Shown here piece by piece: positions 19,050 through 27,783 of a stretch of DNA of 64,000 nucleotides. The notes below the pieces were generated by a model that did no database searches, was not told the origin of the DNA, and saw nothing but the letters and a program-made list of their open reading frames with translations. Positions within the stretch are counted from its first letter, which is position 1, and every line of letters begins with the position of its first letter. A program made the translations under genes and the position numbers. The DNA is from Marinimicrobium sp. C6131 (GTDB lineage: Bacteria > Pseudomonadota > Gammaproteobacteria > Pseudomonadales > Cellvibrionaceae), in NCBI RefSeq assembly GCF_026153455.1, contig NZ_CP110629.1, positions 2,356,001-2,420,000 of the forward strand, written 5' to 3'.

Positions 19050-19202
19050 GGGAGGAAAGGGGTCTTTGAGGACGTCGCCTGCCTGGATGGCAGGCGATCG
19101 AGCCCCCGTGGACGCCCCACATGGATGTGGGAAGTGTCCCGAAGCGCCGGGAGCGCGAAGGGGACCGGGTTCACGGCGTGCCTCAAAGACCCCTTTCCTC
19201 CC
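19050..19202 (-). repeat. Long-arm hairpin repeat, copy B (inverted relative to A)
   Basis: The arms 19050-19071 and 19181-19202 are perfectly complementary over 22 bp (GGGAGGAAAGGGGTCTTTGA...). Read on the minus strand the core begins GCACGCCGTGAACCCGG, contains ATCCATGTGGGG and GGGGGCTCG, and ends with a CGCCTGCC/GGCAGGCG mini-hairpin. It begins ~40 bp downstream of the carboxylase stop codon. No T-tract follows the stem, so a classical terminator is not supported. Confidence 0.8.
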
Positions 19203-19241
19203 GCAGCACTCAACCACGAAGCCCCTCTCAAAATAGCCCAC

Positions 19242-22200
19242 TCACCCCAACACCAACAACCGATCCCCCGCATTGACTGACTGACCTTCGGCTCGGGAGA
19301 GAGAGTCCACAACCCCCGCCTCCGGTGCCACCACCTCAATTTCCATTTTCATGGACTCGAGAATACACACCACATCACCGGCTTTCACTTTATCGCCGGG
19401 CTTGACCATAAACTGCCAGATATTCCCGGCCACATGGCTTTCCACCGCCGTCGCACCCTCAGGCAACGCATCCACCTGCTCCTCAGCCGCTTCCTGACCA
19501 CTGGTGTCAAAGTTCATCTGGCCGTTATCAATCCAGCGCTGCAACTCTTCATTGAAGGCGCGATTACGCTTTTCAACAAAGGCATCGATCTCTGCCTGAT
19601 GCTGATCGATAAACGCCTCGTAATCGCTCAGCTTGAAGGTGGTCTCTTCAATGCGCAACGGATACTGGCCTTTCGGAAAATCCCGGCGGATCTGTTGCAG
19701 CTCTTCATGGCTGACTTCATAGAAGCGAATCTGGTCAAAGAAGCGCAGGAGCCAGGGGTTGGTGAACTCCCGGGTTTTCCGGTAACGGTTCCACATCTGC
19801 AGCGTGCGGCCGACGAACTGATAACCGCCCGGCCCTTCCATGCCGTAGACGCACAGATAAGAACCGCCGATGCCCACCGAATTTTCCGCGGTCCAGGTAC
19901 GTGCGGGGTTGTACTTGGTGGTCACCAGCCGGTGACGGGGGTCCAGGGGTGTGGCCACCGGTGCGCCCAGGTAAACATCCCCCAGTCCCATCACCACATA
20001 GCTGGCTTCGAACAGAATTTTTTTGACCTCATCAATCGAATCCAGACCGTTGATACGCCGGATAAACTCGATATTGTCCGGGCACCAGGGGGCATCCTTG
20101 CGCACTGACTGCATGTATTTTTCGGCGGCCTGTCGGCAGGCTGGGTCGTCCCAGCTCAAGGGCAGATGAACGATACGCGAAGGGACTTCCAGCTCGTCAA
20201 TATTCTGCAGTTTCAGCTCGGCCGCTTCCAGCAGGTCGAGCAGTTCATCGGTCGAGAGCTGCTGGCTTTCGTAGTGAATCTGCAGGGAGCGGATGCCCGG
20301 GGTCATTTCCAGGATGCCCTCGACCCCCTGCTCCTGCAGGTAGAGCATCAGTGCATGGGCGCGAAAGCGAAGGCGGATATCCAGTTGCAGGGGTCCGTAT
20401 TCCACCAGCAGGTATTTATCGCCGGAGGGACGATAGACTACCGGTACGCCAGTGTCATCGCCGGAGAGGGTTTTGAGCACCGGGGTGCGGGCAATCAGTT
20501 CGTCAATGGCCAGCGGCGTCGCCGGGGCACTCCCGGTTGTGTCCAGTTGCTCCAATCGGGTCTGTTGTTCACGCTCCAGACGATTGGCATCGGCCAGACT
20601 CACCGGCACGAACTGCAGCTTGTCGCCGGCTTTGAGCTGACCGAGTTTCCACAGATCGGCGGCGATCACGGTGACCGGACAGACAAAACCCCCGAGGGAC
20701 GGGCCATCGGGGCCGAGTATCACCGGCATGTCCCCGGTGAAATCCACGGTGCCGATGGCGTAGGCGTTATCGTGAATGTTGGACGGATGCAACCCGGCTT
20801 CCCCACCGTCGGAGCGTGCCCACTCCGGTTTTGGGCCGATCAGGCGAATACCGGTGCGACTGGAGTTGTAGTGCACCTCCCAGCGATGTTGAAAGAAGGT
20901 GCGCATGTCCTGCTCGGTAAAGAAATCCGGCGCACCGTGGGGGCCGTAGATGACCCGCAGTTGCCAGTTGCCGTCGATATCGGGACGCAACGCATCCGGT
21001 GCCCTGGAAACCTGCTGGGTCCGTGGTTGTTCTGACAGATGCAATACATCGCCGGTGCGCAAGGCCCGGCCGGAAAAACCGCCAAACTGGCCCAGGGTAA
21101 AGGTGGATTTGGACCCCAGATAGTCCGCACACTGGATGCCACCCGCCACCATCAGATAGGCGCGCGCGCCACCGGCGACCACTTTACCGATGTTCAGTAC
21201 CTGCCCCGGCTCAGCGCGCACCACCTGACAGAATTCTACCGGTTGATCGTCCAGAGTCGCGTGCAAGGCCGCACCCGCCAGCACGAAATCCGTGACAGTG
21301 TTGAACTTCAGGGTTGGACCGTTAAGGGTAATTTCCAGGCCCGCCGTTCCTTCTGGGTTGCCCAGCAGACGGTTACCCAGGCGCAGCGAATAGTTGTCGA
21401 AAGGGCCTGAGGGCGGTACCCCGATATCCCAGTAACCGACCCGTCCGGGAAAATCCTGCACGGTGGTCATGGTGCCGGGCACCAGCACGTCCATTGTGTG
21501 CGGCTGGTACGCCAGATCATTCAGAAACCGGGTATGCACTTCACCGGCGTGGAATTCGGGTGTCGCCAGGATGCGGCGAACGTAGTCGCCATTGGTTTCA
21601 ATGCCTTCCAACGTCGTGTTGGCGAGAGCCTTATCCAGAGCCTGAATGGCCTGCGTGCGATCATCCTGCCAGACAATGACCTTGGCGAGCATGGGGTCAA
21701 AATAGGGCGAGACCGTCAGCCCGGCTTCGACCCAGGTGTCGATCCGCAACGCCCGGCCATCCGCTTCGGGGAAGTCCACGGCGCTCAATAAGCCGGCGCT
21801 GGGCTGGAAGTTTTTGTTGGCATCCTCGGCGTACAGACGCGCCTGCATGGCGTGTCCGCGGGGCGTGAGGCTCGCGCGAAGGGTCTTGATATCAGACAAC
21901 TCACCGGCCGCCAGACGCAGCATCCACGCGACAAGATCCACACCATAGACCTGTTCGGTCACGCCGTGCTCCACCTGCAGACGGGTATTCACTTCGAGGA
22001 AATAGAACCGGTTTTCACCGGCATCGTAGATAAACTCCACGGTGCCCGCGTTGCGGTACCGGACCGCTTCGGCCAGCCGCACGGCGGTTTCGTGTAACTG
22101 CTCGCGCACGGACTCCGGAATATTCGGCGCGGGGCACTCTTCGACCACTTTCTGGTTGCGGCGCTGGGAGGAGCAGTCCCGTTCGCCCAGAGCCACCGCG

Positions 22201-22856
22201 TTACCTTGACCATCACCAAATACCTGCACTTCGATGTGCCGTGCGGTTTCGATGTATTTTTCGACAAACAGGCCGTCGTTGGAGAAGTTGTTGGCGCTCA
22301 GGCGTTTGACGCTGTCGAAGGCTTTGCGCAGTTCGGCTTCGCTGTAGCAGGTCTGCATACCGATACCGCCACCGCCGGCGGTGCTTTTCAGTATGACCGG
22401 GTAGCCGATCTGTTCCGCCGCGCTGACGGCTTCTTCCAGGTTGTTGAGCAGACCGGTGCCCGGCAGCAGAGGTACGTCGTTTTCTTCTGCCAGGGCCCGT
22501 GCGGTGTGTTTGAGGCCGAAGGCGTTCATCTGTTCGGGAGTGGGGCCGACGAAGGCGATGCCGCGCTGTTCGCAGGCGCGCACGAAGTCGGGGTTTTCGC
22601 TGAGGAAGCCGTAGCCGGGGTGGACGGCCTGGGCGCCGCTGCGTTCGATGATGGCGAACAATTTTTCCTGGTTGAGGTAGGTGTCGGTGGCGGCGCCCTC
22701 GCCCAGTGGGTAGGCTTGGTCGGCGAGGGTGACGTGGAGTGAGTCGGCGTCGGCGTCGGCGTAGACGGCGACGGAGCCGATGCCCAGTTGTTTGAGGGTA
22801 CGGATGATGCGCACGGCGATGGCGCCGCGGTTGGCGATCAGGACTTTGTTGAACAT
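19242..22856 (-). CDS. Biotin-dependent guanidine carboxylase (urea carboxylase family)
   Basis: This 1204-residue protein has a biotin carboxylase half (residues ~1-450: KVLIANRGAIAVRI, HPGYGFLSENPDF, STAGGGGIGMQ, FLEVNTRLQVEHGVTE), a KipA/KipI-type carboxyltransferase half (VQDFPGRVGYWDIGVPPSG, SNIHDNAYAIGTVDFTGD, DPRHRLVTTKYNPARTW) and a C-terminal biotinyl domain (ESMKMEIEV, biotin at about Lys1170). The family was long called urea carboxylase; members preceded by a guanidine-I riboswitch and accompanied by the deiminase-type subunits prefer guanidine, which fits here. It is the last gene of the operon. The product would be carboxyguanidine, then allophanate; no allophanate hydrolase follows. 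Confidence 0.88.
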   Translation of the reverse strand: MFNKVLIANRGAIAVRIIRTLKQLGIGSVAVYADADADSLHVTLADQAYPLGEGAATDTYLNQEKLFAIIERSGAQAVHPGYGFLSENPDFVRACEQRGIAFVGPTPEQMNAFGLKHTARALAEENDVPLLPGTGLLNNLEEAVSAAEQIGYPVILKSTAGGGGIGMQTCYSEAELRKAFDSVKRLSANNFSNDGLFVEKYIETARHIEVQVFGDGQGNAVALGERDCSSQRRNQKVVEECPAPNIPESVREQLHETAVRLAEAVRYRNAGTVEFIYDAGENRFYFLEVNTRLQVEHGVTEQVYGVDLVAWMLRLAAGELSDIKTLRASLTPRGHAMQARLYAEDANKNFQPSAGLLSAVDFPEADGRALRIDTWVEAGLTVSPYFDPMLAKVIVWQDDRTQAIQALDKALANTTLEGIETNGDYVRRILATPEFHAGEVHTRFLNDLAYQPHTMDVLVPGTMTTVQDFPGRVGYWDIGVPPSGPFDNYSLRLGNRLLGNPEGTAGLEITLNGPTLKFNTVTDFVLAGAALHATLDDQPVEFCQVVRAEPGQVLNIGKVVAGGARAYLMVAGGIQCADYLGSKSTFTLGQFGGFSGRALRTGDVLHLSEQPRTQQVSRAPDALRPDIDGNWQLRVIYGPHGAPDFFTEQDMRTFFQHRWEVHYNSSRTGIRLIGPKPEWARSDGGEAGLHPSNIHDNAYAIGTVDFTGDMPVILGPDGPSLGGFVCPVTVIAADLWKLGQLKAGDKLQFVPVSLADANRLEREQQTRLEQLDTTGSAPATPLAIDELIARTPVLKTLSGDDTGVPVVYRPSGDKYLLVEYGPLQLDIRLRFRAHALMLYLQEQGVEGILEMTPGIRSLQIHYESQQLSTDELLDLLEAAELKLQNIDELEVPSRIVHLPLSWDDPACRQAAEKYMQSVRKDAPWCPDNIEFIRRINGLDSIDEVKKILFEASYVVMGLGDVYLGAPVATPLDPRHRLVTTKYNPARTWTAENSVGIGGSYLCVYGMEGPGGYQFVGRTLQMWNRYRKTREFTNPWLLRFFDQIRFYEVSHEELQQIRRDFPKGQYPLRIEETTFKLSDYEAFIDQHQAEIDAFVEKRNRAFNEELQRWIDNGQMNFDTSGQEAAEEQVDALPEGATAVESHVAGNIWQFMVKPGDKVKAGDVVCILESMKMEIEVVAPEAGVVDSLSRAEGQSVNAGDRLLVLG

Positions 22857-22963
22857 CGCGTTATCTCTCGATGTCGGTGCGGGTCGTCCCGCTTGATTCG
22901 TTGCCCAATCGGGTCGTCCCGTTGAGGCTCTATGTATTTCGTTCGGGGTAGTTAGTTAGCTCC

Positions 22964-23072
22964 GGTCTGGAGCGGGTGCAACGATTCAAGACACGCCGTA
23001 AATACATCCCTGTAGGCTCGAATCGCCGGTCCCCGGCTCCACGGTCTTGAATCGCTGCACCCGCTCCAGACC
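22964..23072 (+). repeat. Long-arm hairpin repeat, copy C (inside the guanidine operon)
   Basis: The arms 22964-22992 and 23044-23072 pair over 29 bp with one mismatch. The core reads ACGCCGTAAATACATCCCTG then TAGGCTCG, a short GCCGG/CCGGC hairpin and ACGGTCT. It lies in the 246-bp gap between the deiminase-type subunit gene and the carboxylase gene, all on the minus strand, so it should be transcribed with the operon. Confidence 0.85.
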
Positions 23073-23102
23073 TCAGTGCCATTCATTGTCCTTTCGTGGG
23101 AA

Positions 23103-23741
23103 CTAATCCCAAATCAAAATTTCAATCGGTGTCGGGTTGTATCCATTACACGGATTGTTCAACTGTGGGCAGTTGGAGATCAACACGATGGTGTCCATTT
23201 GGGCTTTCATCTCGACGTATTTCCCCGGAGCGGATATGCCGTCTTCGAAGGTCAGGCCGCCATCCGGGGTGATGGGGACGTTCATGAAGAAGTTGATGTT
23301 GTGGGTGATGTCCCGTTTGCTCAGGCCCAGCTCTTCGTGTTCGGCGATGGCGAGCATCCAGCTGTCGCGGCAGGCGTGCATGTGGCGTTTGTTAAGGTCG
23401 TAGCGCACGGTGTTGCTTTCGGTGGCGCAGGCGCCCCCCAGGGTGTCGTGCCGACCGCAGGTGTCGGCGACGATGTCGAGCATGACGCGGTTGTAGTTGG
23501 AGCGCAGCCGGGTGCCGGCGCTCAGGTAGGCGTTGCCCTGTTCGCGGATGGTGTCCATGGCGCTGTAGCGCTCGGTGGGGTCTTCGGCGCTGTAGAAGAG
23601 TGTGTCGGCGGCCTGGTTGCCTTCCAGATCGAGGATGCGGAGGGTCTGGCCGGCTTTGATCACTTTCAGGTAGTAGTCGCCGGCGCCGACGGTGTCGCGG
23701 ACGCTGGCGTCTTCGGGTTTGAGTGTGCTTTCTTTGATCAT
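23103..23741 (-). CDS. Urea carboxylase-associated DUF1989 protein, probable carboxyguanidine deiminase subunit
   Basis: This 212-residue DUF1989-type protein starts [19 protein letters not shown]. Visible family features are [49 protein letters not shown], the [10 protein letters not shown] stretch, and [21 protein letters not shown] near the end. Proteins of this pair, long annotated only as urea carboxylase-associated, act together as carboxyguanidine deiminase in characterised guanidine pathways. Which of the two named subunits this one is I leave open. It precedes the carboxylase and follows the second subunit by 22 bp. Confidence 0.82.
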   Translation of the reverse strand: MIKESTLKPEDASVRDTVGAGDYYLKVIKAGQTLRILDLEGNQAADTLFYSAEDPTERYSAMDTIREQGNAYLSAGTRLRSNYNRVMLDIVADTCGRHDTLGGACATESNTVRYDLNKRHMHACRDSWMLAIAEHEELGLSKRDITHNINFFMNVPITPDGGLTFEDGISAPGKYVEMKAQMDTIVLISNCPQLNNPCNGYNPTPIEILIWD

Positions 23742-23763
23742 GGGTGTTCTCCTCTGCCCTGCA

Positions 23764-24483
23764 TCACGCGCCCAAGTAATAGAGACGGTTGTTTTCGAAG
23801 CCGCGGCGGTTTTCCGGGCGGAAGTTTTTGCAGTAGTCGTCGTCGGTGACCGGGTCGGCCTGAAGCAGGCGGATGCCCACGGGCTTGCGAGGGTATTCTA
23901 GTTCGCGGTTCATGGGGTGCGGACAGGAATGCAGCACGACCAGCGTGTCCATTTCGAAGCGCAAGACGACGCGGCTACCCGCCTTCGAGTGGTTCTCGGC
24001 CAATGCCAGATTGCCCTCGGCATCCGGGGCGACTTTGCTGAACCAGTTGAGGTTGGCGGCCAGGTCTTTCGGGCCCAGTCCGTATTTTTCCAGTTCCACC
24101 AGAAAGCTGCTGGTGCCGTCCTGGTGCCATTGGTTCTGGTCGTTCTGGTAGTCCCGCTTACCCCACTGCTCCGCCACTTGTTGCGCGTTACTGGTGCCGC
24201 AGACGGTTTCATGCCAGCCCAGAGTGTCGTCCACAATGGAGGCAAAAATCCGGCCCATGTCTGAGTACAGGCAATGGCCTTTGGTCAGTTTGAAGGTGTG
24301 CTGGCACTTCAGACTGTCGGGGGCATTGTAGCGCTCAAGCAGGCTTTCCGGGTTGTAAAATAACATGCCGACGTTGGCGCCCCCTTCCAGGTCGGTCAGC
24401 TCCATGGCGGTGCCGCGCCGCAGGCGCAGGGACCAGTGGCTGGCCGGTGGCAGGGTGTATTCATACAGAGCTTCATTGGCCAT
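23764..24483 (-). CDS. Urea carboxylase-associated DUF1989 protein, second probable deiminase subunit
   Basis: This 239-residue paralogue of the downstream gene starts at [18 protein letters not shown] after an AAGGAGA site. Shared features are [66 protein letters not shown] and [14 protein letters not shown]. It overlaps the end of the ABC ATPase gene by 11 bp, indicating coupling. By family knowledge it pairs with the neighbouring DUF1989 protein as a heteromeric carboxyguanidine deiminase; activity here is inferred. Confidence 0.82.
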   Translation of the reverse strand: MANEALYEYTLPPASHWSLRLRRGTAMELTDLEGGANVGMLFYNPESLLERYNAPDSLKCQHTFKLTKGHCLYSDMGRIFASIVDDTLGWHETVCGTSNAQQVAEQWGKRDYQNDQNQWHQDGTSSFLVELEKYGLGPKDLAANLNWFSKVAPDAEGNLALAENHSKAGSRVVLRFEMDTLVVLHSCPHPMNRELEYPRKPVGIRLLQADPVTDDDYCKNFRPENRRGFENNRLYYLGA

Positions 24484-25273
24484 GGTGAAGCGTCTCCTTT
24501 TGCTGTTCGGTTTGATTCAGGTTTTCATCGATGGTCTTCAGCAGCGCTTCGTCCGTCTCGCCGACGGGCAGGTCATAGGTAATCCTCGCGCCGTAGGCCT
24601 CAGGTTCGTGCGGATCGATCCGGTCTTTGTCGAACACCCAGAGCCGGGTGCCCAGGTAAAAGCCTTCCTGAATGTCGTGGGTGATCATAAACACCGTCAG
24701 GTTCAACTCCCGCCAGAGTTTGATGACCAGCTCATGCATGTCCTTCCGGATCCCGGGATCCAGTGCTCCAAAAGGCTCATCCAATAACAGGATTCGGGGC
24801 TGCTTGATCAGTGACTGGGCGATGGCGAGTCGTTGCTGCATACCGCCCGACAACTCATGGGGGTATTTTTTCAGGGCGTGGCTCAGCCCTACCGCCTCCA
24901 GCATTTCCACCGCTTTCTCCCGCGCCTGCCGGCGCGCCCGACCAAACAGACGCGCCATTAACGGGCTACGCTCAAACTCCATGGACAGCATGACGTTTTC
25001 CAGTGCCGTCATATGGGGAAAGACCGAATAGCGCTGAAATACGATGCCTCTGTCTTCACCGGGCTCTGCCACCAGAGGCTTGCCGTCGAGTTCAATGCCT
25101 CCCTGAGAGGGGGACTCGGTGCCCAATAGCAGTTTCAGAAAAGTGGTTTTACCGCAACCGGAGGCCCCGACGATGGTAATGAACTCACCTCGCTCGACGG
25201 TCTTGTTCAGGTTCTCCAGCACTACGGTATCGCCATAGCGTTTCCACAATCTGTCAATTTTGATGTAACTCAT
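24473..25273 (-). CDS. ABC transporter ATPase, guanidine/urea-carboxylase-region type
   Basis: This 266-residue nitrate/taurine-type ATPase has Walker A GASGCGKTT, the Q-loop VFQRYSVFPHM, signature LSGGMQQRLAIA, Walker B ILLLDEPFGALD and the switch His in FMITHDIQEGF. It should energise import of the substrate for the carboxylase pathway, probably guanidine. The permease gene lies 6 bp upstream. Confidence 0.9.
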   Translation of the reverse strand: MSYIKIDRLWKRYGDTVVLENLNKTVERGEFITIVGASGCGKTTFLKLLLGTESPSQGGIELDGKPLVAEPGEDRGIVFQRYSVFPHMTALENVMLSMEFERSPLMARLFGRARRQAREKAVEMLEAVGLSHALKKYPHELSGGMQQRLAIAQSLIKQPRILLLDEPFGALDPGIRKDMHELVIKLWRELNLTVFMITHDIQEGFYLGTRLWVFDKDRIDPHEPEAYGARITYDLPVGETDEALLKTIDENLNQTEQQKETLHHGQ

Positions 25274-25279
25274 GAAACC

Positions 25280-26107
25280 TCAGTGGCCATTGCCGGTTTG
25301 CGCGTGGAACCAGGGAAAGCAGCGGCGCGACAGAAGCCGCAATAGCAGGTCGATCACAAACGCGAGAATCGTTATCCAGACCACGTAGGGCAAAATGACA
25401 TCCATGGACAAATAACGACGCACCAGAAAAATGCGGTAACCAAGCCCATCGGTGGAGGCAATCGCCTCGGCCGCGATCAGGAACAACCAGGCCGACCCCA
25501 GGGACAGACGAACACTGGCGAGCAGACGCGGCAGGATCTGCGGCAGAATCACCCGCTGGATGATCTGCCAACTGCTGGCGCCCAGGGTTTGCGCCTTGAT
25601 GATCTGCTCGGAGGGGATCTCCTGCACCCGCTGCTGCATGTCGCGGCACAGAAAAGGCGCCGTCCCGATGATGATCAGCATGACTTTGGACAGTTCCCCC
25701 AGACCAAATACGATAAAGAGAATGGGGAGTATGGCCATGGGAGGCACCAGGGAAATAGCCGTCATCAAAGGTGACAGGTTCGAGCGCACGTAGGGGATGG
25801 CACCGCTGAGCACTCCGAACACCAGGGCAAATACCGCGCTGATTGTTACCCCGATTCCCAGGCGCTCCAGACTGCTCAGGGTATCCTGCCAGAACAGGTA
25901 CTCCCCGGTCCGGGCGCTGGGCTCGAAGGCCAATCGCTCAATGGCCGCCCCAAAGCTGTCAAAGGAGGGCAATAGCTTGTCATTGGGGTTTTCCGCCAGA
26001 CGCGCGTTGGAAGCCCCGACATAGAGCGCCAACAACAGCAGAAATGGCAGCAGCCCCAACAGCCAGCGGGCAACGCGATTGGGTTGTTGGTTGATCAGTC
26101 GCTTCAT
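25280..26107 (-). CDS. ABC transporter permease (BPD type), guanidine operon
   Basis: This 275-residue protein has about six membrane segments starting with WLLGLLPFLLLLALYVGAS. The cytoplasmic EAA-like loop around QTLGASSWQIIQRVILPQILP binds the ATPase. It belongs to the nitrate/sulfonate/taurine permease group. It lies between the binding protein and ATPase genes on the same strand. Confidence 0.9.
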   Translation of the reverse strand: MKRLINQQPNRVARWLLGLLPFLLLLALYVGASNARLAENPNDKLLPSFDSFGAAIERLAFEPSARTGEYLFWQDTLSSLERLGIGVTISAVFALVFGVLSGAIPYVRSNLSPLMTAISLVPPMAILPILFIVFGLGELSKVMLIIIGTAPFLCRDMQQRVQEIPSEQIIKAQTLGASSWQIIQRVILPQILPRLLASVRLSLGSAWLFLIAAEAIASTDGLGYRIFLVRRYLSMDVILPYVVWITILAFVIDLLLRLLSRRCFPWFHAQTGNGH

Positions 26108-26145
26108 GCTTACCTCAGCGTGAGTGAATTGAGTCCGGCCCTCAT

Positions 26146-27252
26146 TTACAGGTCACCATCGGCGGCCATCTGCATAAAGGTCGGGTTGAAGCGTAGCTTG
26201 ATGTTCGCCTGATTCCCGTAGACGCCAGCCGGCGTCTCCACACCGATGAACTCGGCATCCGGCGCTCCCTCTCCCAGAAGGCCGTGCCGAAATGAAAACT
26301 CGGCCACATACTGCATGGTGGTCTTTATGTCTTCGCTGTTGGTGAACTCAACCGCCGATGACGGACTGTAGAACATGCGGGTTGAGTCGAGTTGCGCTTC
26401 GTAGCCCGCAAGATCCGTCCCGGAGGCTTCAGCCATCGCGGTGCGCGCCACTTTGCCGGCATCATCGTCACCACTCATGGTGGCCATGATTTCATACCAG
26501 GCGCCAACAAGGGCTTTGCCAAAATCCGGATTGGCCTCAAGCACATCCGTGTGAACCACCATCAGGTCGATGATTTCACCGGGGATCTGGGAGGAATCAA
26601 ATACCTTGGTGCTGCCCGGCATGCTCACCACTTCATTGAGCAACGGGTTCCAGGTCACCACGGACGTCACATCATCAGAACTGTACGCCGCGACCATATC
26701 GGCATCGGACGTATTGATCACCCGCACATCCCGTTCGGTCATATTCACCGACTCCAATGCCCGCGCCAGCAGGTAGTGAGACACACTCAGCTCCACCAGA
26801 TTGACATTCTGGCCCCGGATATCTTCAAGCCTGCTTTTACCCTTGAGCACCACACCGTCGTTGCCGTTGGAAAAATCGCCCACAATCAGCGCCGTGGAAT
26901 CCACGCCCCCGGCGGCGGGAATGGTCAGAGCATCCATATTGGTCATGGAGCAGGCGTCGTATTGACCCGCAGTGTATTGGTTGATGGATTCGACATAATC
27001 GTTGATCTGTACCACATCGATCTCTATGTCGTACTTGTCGGCCCACTTTTTGATGATGCCTTCGTTAGCACCATAGCCCCAGGGCATCCAACCCACGTAG
27101 ATGGACCAACAGACGCTGAACTTGTCGCGCTCCTGGGCGGAAGCGGCCAGGGAGAAAAGGCAAAAAAAGGTGACAAGGAAAAACCCGAGGGTTTTTACCT
27201 TGCCACAACAGTGGGTCGGAGAGGGAGAGAAAAGCGATGTGATACCTGACAT
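26146..27252 (-). CDS. ABC transporter periplasmic binding protein, guanidine operon
   Basis: This 368-residue protein has a signal peptide (hydrophobic core LGFFLVTFFCLFSLAASA, cleavage probably before QERDKF). The mature part is of the type found in urea-carboxylase regions (VCWSIYVGWMPWGYGANEG, VVQINDYVESINQYTAGQYDACSMTN, YSSDDVTSVVTWNPLLNEV). The ATG at 27252 is preceded by CTGGAGG. As the first gene of the operon it lies directly behind the guanidine-I riboswitch. Confidence 0.9.
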   Translation of the reverse strand: MSGITSLFSPSPTHCCGKVKTLGFFLVTFFCLFSLAASAQERDKFSVCWSIYVGWMPWGYGANEGIIKKWADKYDIEIDVVQINDYVESINQYTAGQYDACSMTNMDALTIPAAGGVDSTALIVGDFSNGNDGVVLKGKSRLEDIRGQNVNLVELSVSHYLLARALESVNMTERDVRVINTSDADMVAAYSSDDVTSVVTWNPLLNEVVSMPGSTKVFDSSQIPGEIIDLMVVHTDVLEANPDFGKALVGAWYEIMATMSGDDDAGKVARTAMAEASGTDLAGYEAQLDSTRMFYSPSSAVEFTNSEDIKTTMQYVAEFSFRHGLLGEGAPDAEFIGVETPAGVYGNQANIKLRFNPTFMQMAADGDL

Positions 27253-27311
27253 GGTGAACCTCCAGCGGTTACACGGTTTTATGAAAGAGGATTCAATGAC
27301 GGCAACGCCAT

Positions 27312-27441
27312 TGCGAACCTCCCGGGCTTTTGTCCCGCCGTGTAACCTTCCACTGGGAATTCCCGTGAAAGGTCGGCTGCTCTCGGACCAGACACGCGGA
27401 CCTGAACCTGTTCAAGTCATCACGCCGGAACCCTAGCGGCC
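27312..27441 (-). promoter_or_regulatory. Guanidine-I (ykkC) riboswitch
   Basis: On the minus strand the order of conserved aptamer blocks is CTAGGGTTCCGG, CTGGTCCGAGAG and ACACGGCGGGACAAAAGCCC followed by GGGAGG. These are the hallmark ykkC class I blocks and they sit 5' of the guanidine importer. The aptamer ends about 60 nt before the binding-protein start codon. The stretch 27338-27347, part of the aptamer's 3' block, is complementary over 10 bases to 27267-27276 just before the ribosome-binding site, which may be the switching element. Guanidine binding should raise expression. Confidence 0.93.
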
Positions 27442-27783
27442 TATTCAGCACTGCTTCATCCGTCGCAGTACCTTAATCGAATTGTCTTTGCCGAGTTACT
27501 TCAACGGGGTTGTCCCATTGAATCCTCTGTGTAACAGAGATAGAGCAATATGAATGCCAACTTGGTAATCACCCTGAAAGCCGATCATTATCGGGCATGA
27601 CAGCCATCGCTCACCGCAGGAGCGCACCATGTTCGGGCACTTTTCATGAGCCATGCACCAATAGGTTTCACAGACGAGCACGGAATGCGGTTCCGCGGGA
27701 GGAACAAAGCGGGTCCGGGAAGGAGAGCGTTCAGAAGCCCGGACCGCCTTGGCGGCCCGGGGGGATAGGCAATCCGGGCGGCG
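27442..27783. other. Intergenic stretch upstream of the riboswitch
   Basis: No convincing gene is present. It should contain the operon promoter on the minus strand close to 27450-27500, but no strong -35/-10 pair stands out. A 12-bp block CATTGAATCCTC at 27516-27527 has its inverted match at 27287-27298 in the leader. A GC-rich hairpin (27737-27762, GCCCGG..CGCC/GGCG..CCGGGG) follows the lipoprotein gene and may end its transcript, although the T-tract is lacking. Confidence 0.5.

Noticed and set aside
18810..19202. Hairpin repeats considered as a CRISPR array or phage attachment sites
   Set aside because: There is no regular repeat-spacer pattern, no cas gene, no integrase and no direct repeat bounding a segment.
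19050..19202. Hairpin copy B considered as the operon's rho-independent terminator
   Set aside because: The stem encloses a ~110-nt core and no T-tract follows, so it does not fit a standard terminator, although an effect on RNA 3' ends remains possible.
20166..21035. 289-residue plus-strand frame inside the guanidine carboxylase gene
   Set aside because: It is antisense to conserved carboxyltransferase sequence and shows no motifs.
19242..22856. Annotation as plain urea carboxylase
   Set aside because: The guanidine-I riboswitch, importer and deiminase-type subunits point to guanidine as the substrate; the urea name is kept only as a family label.
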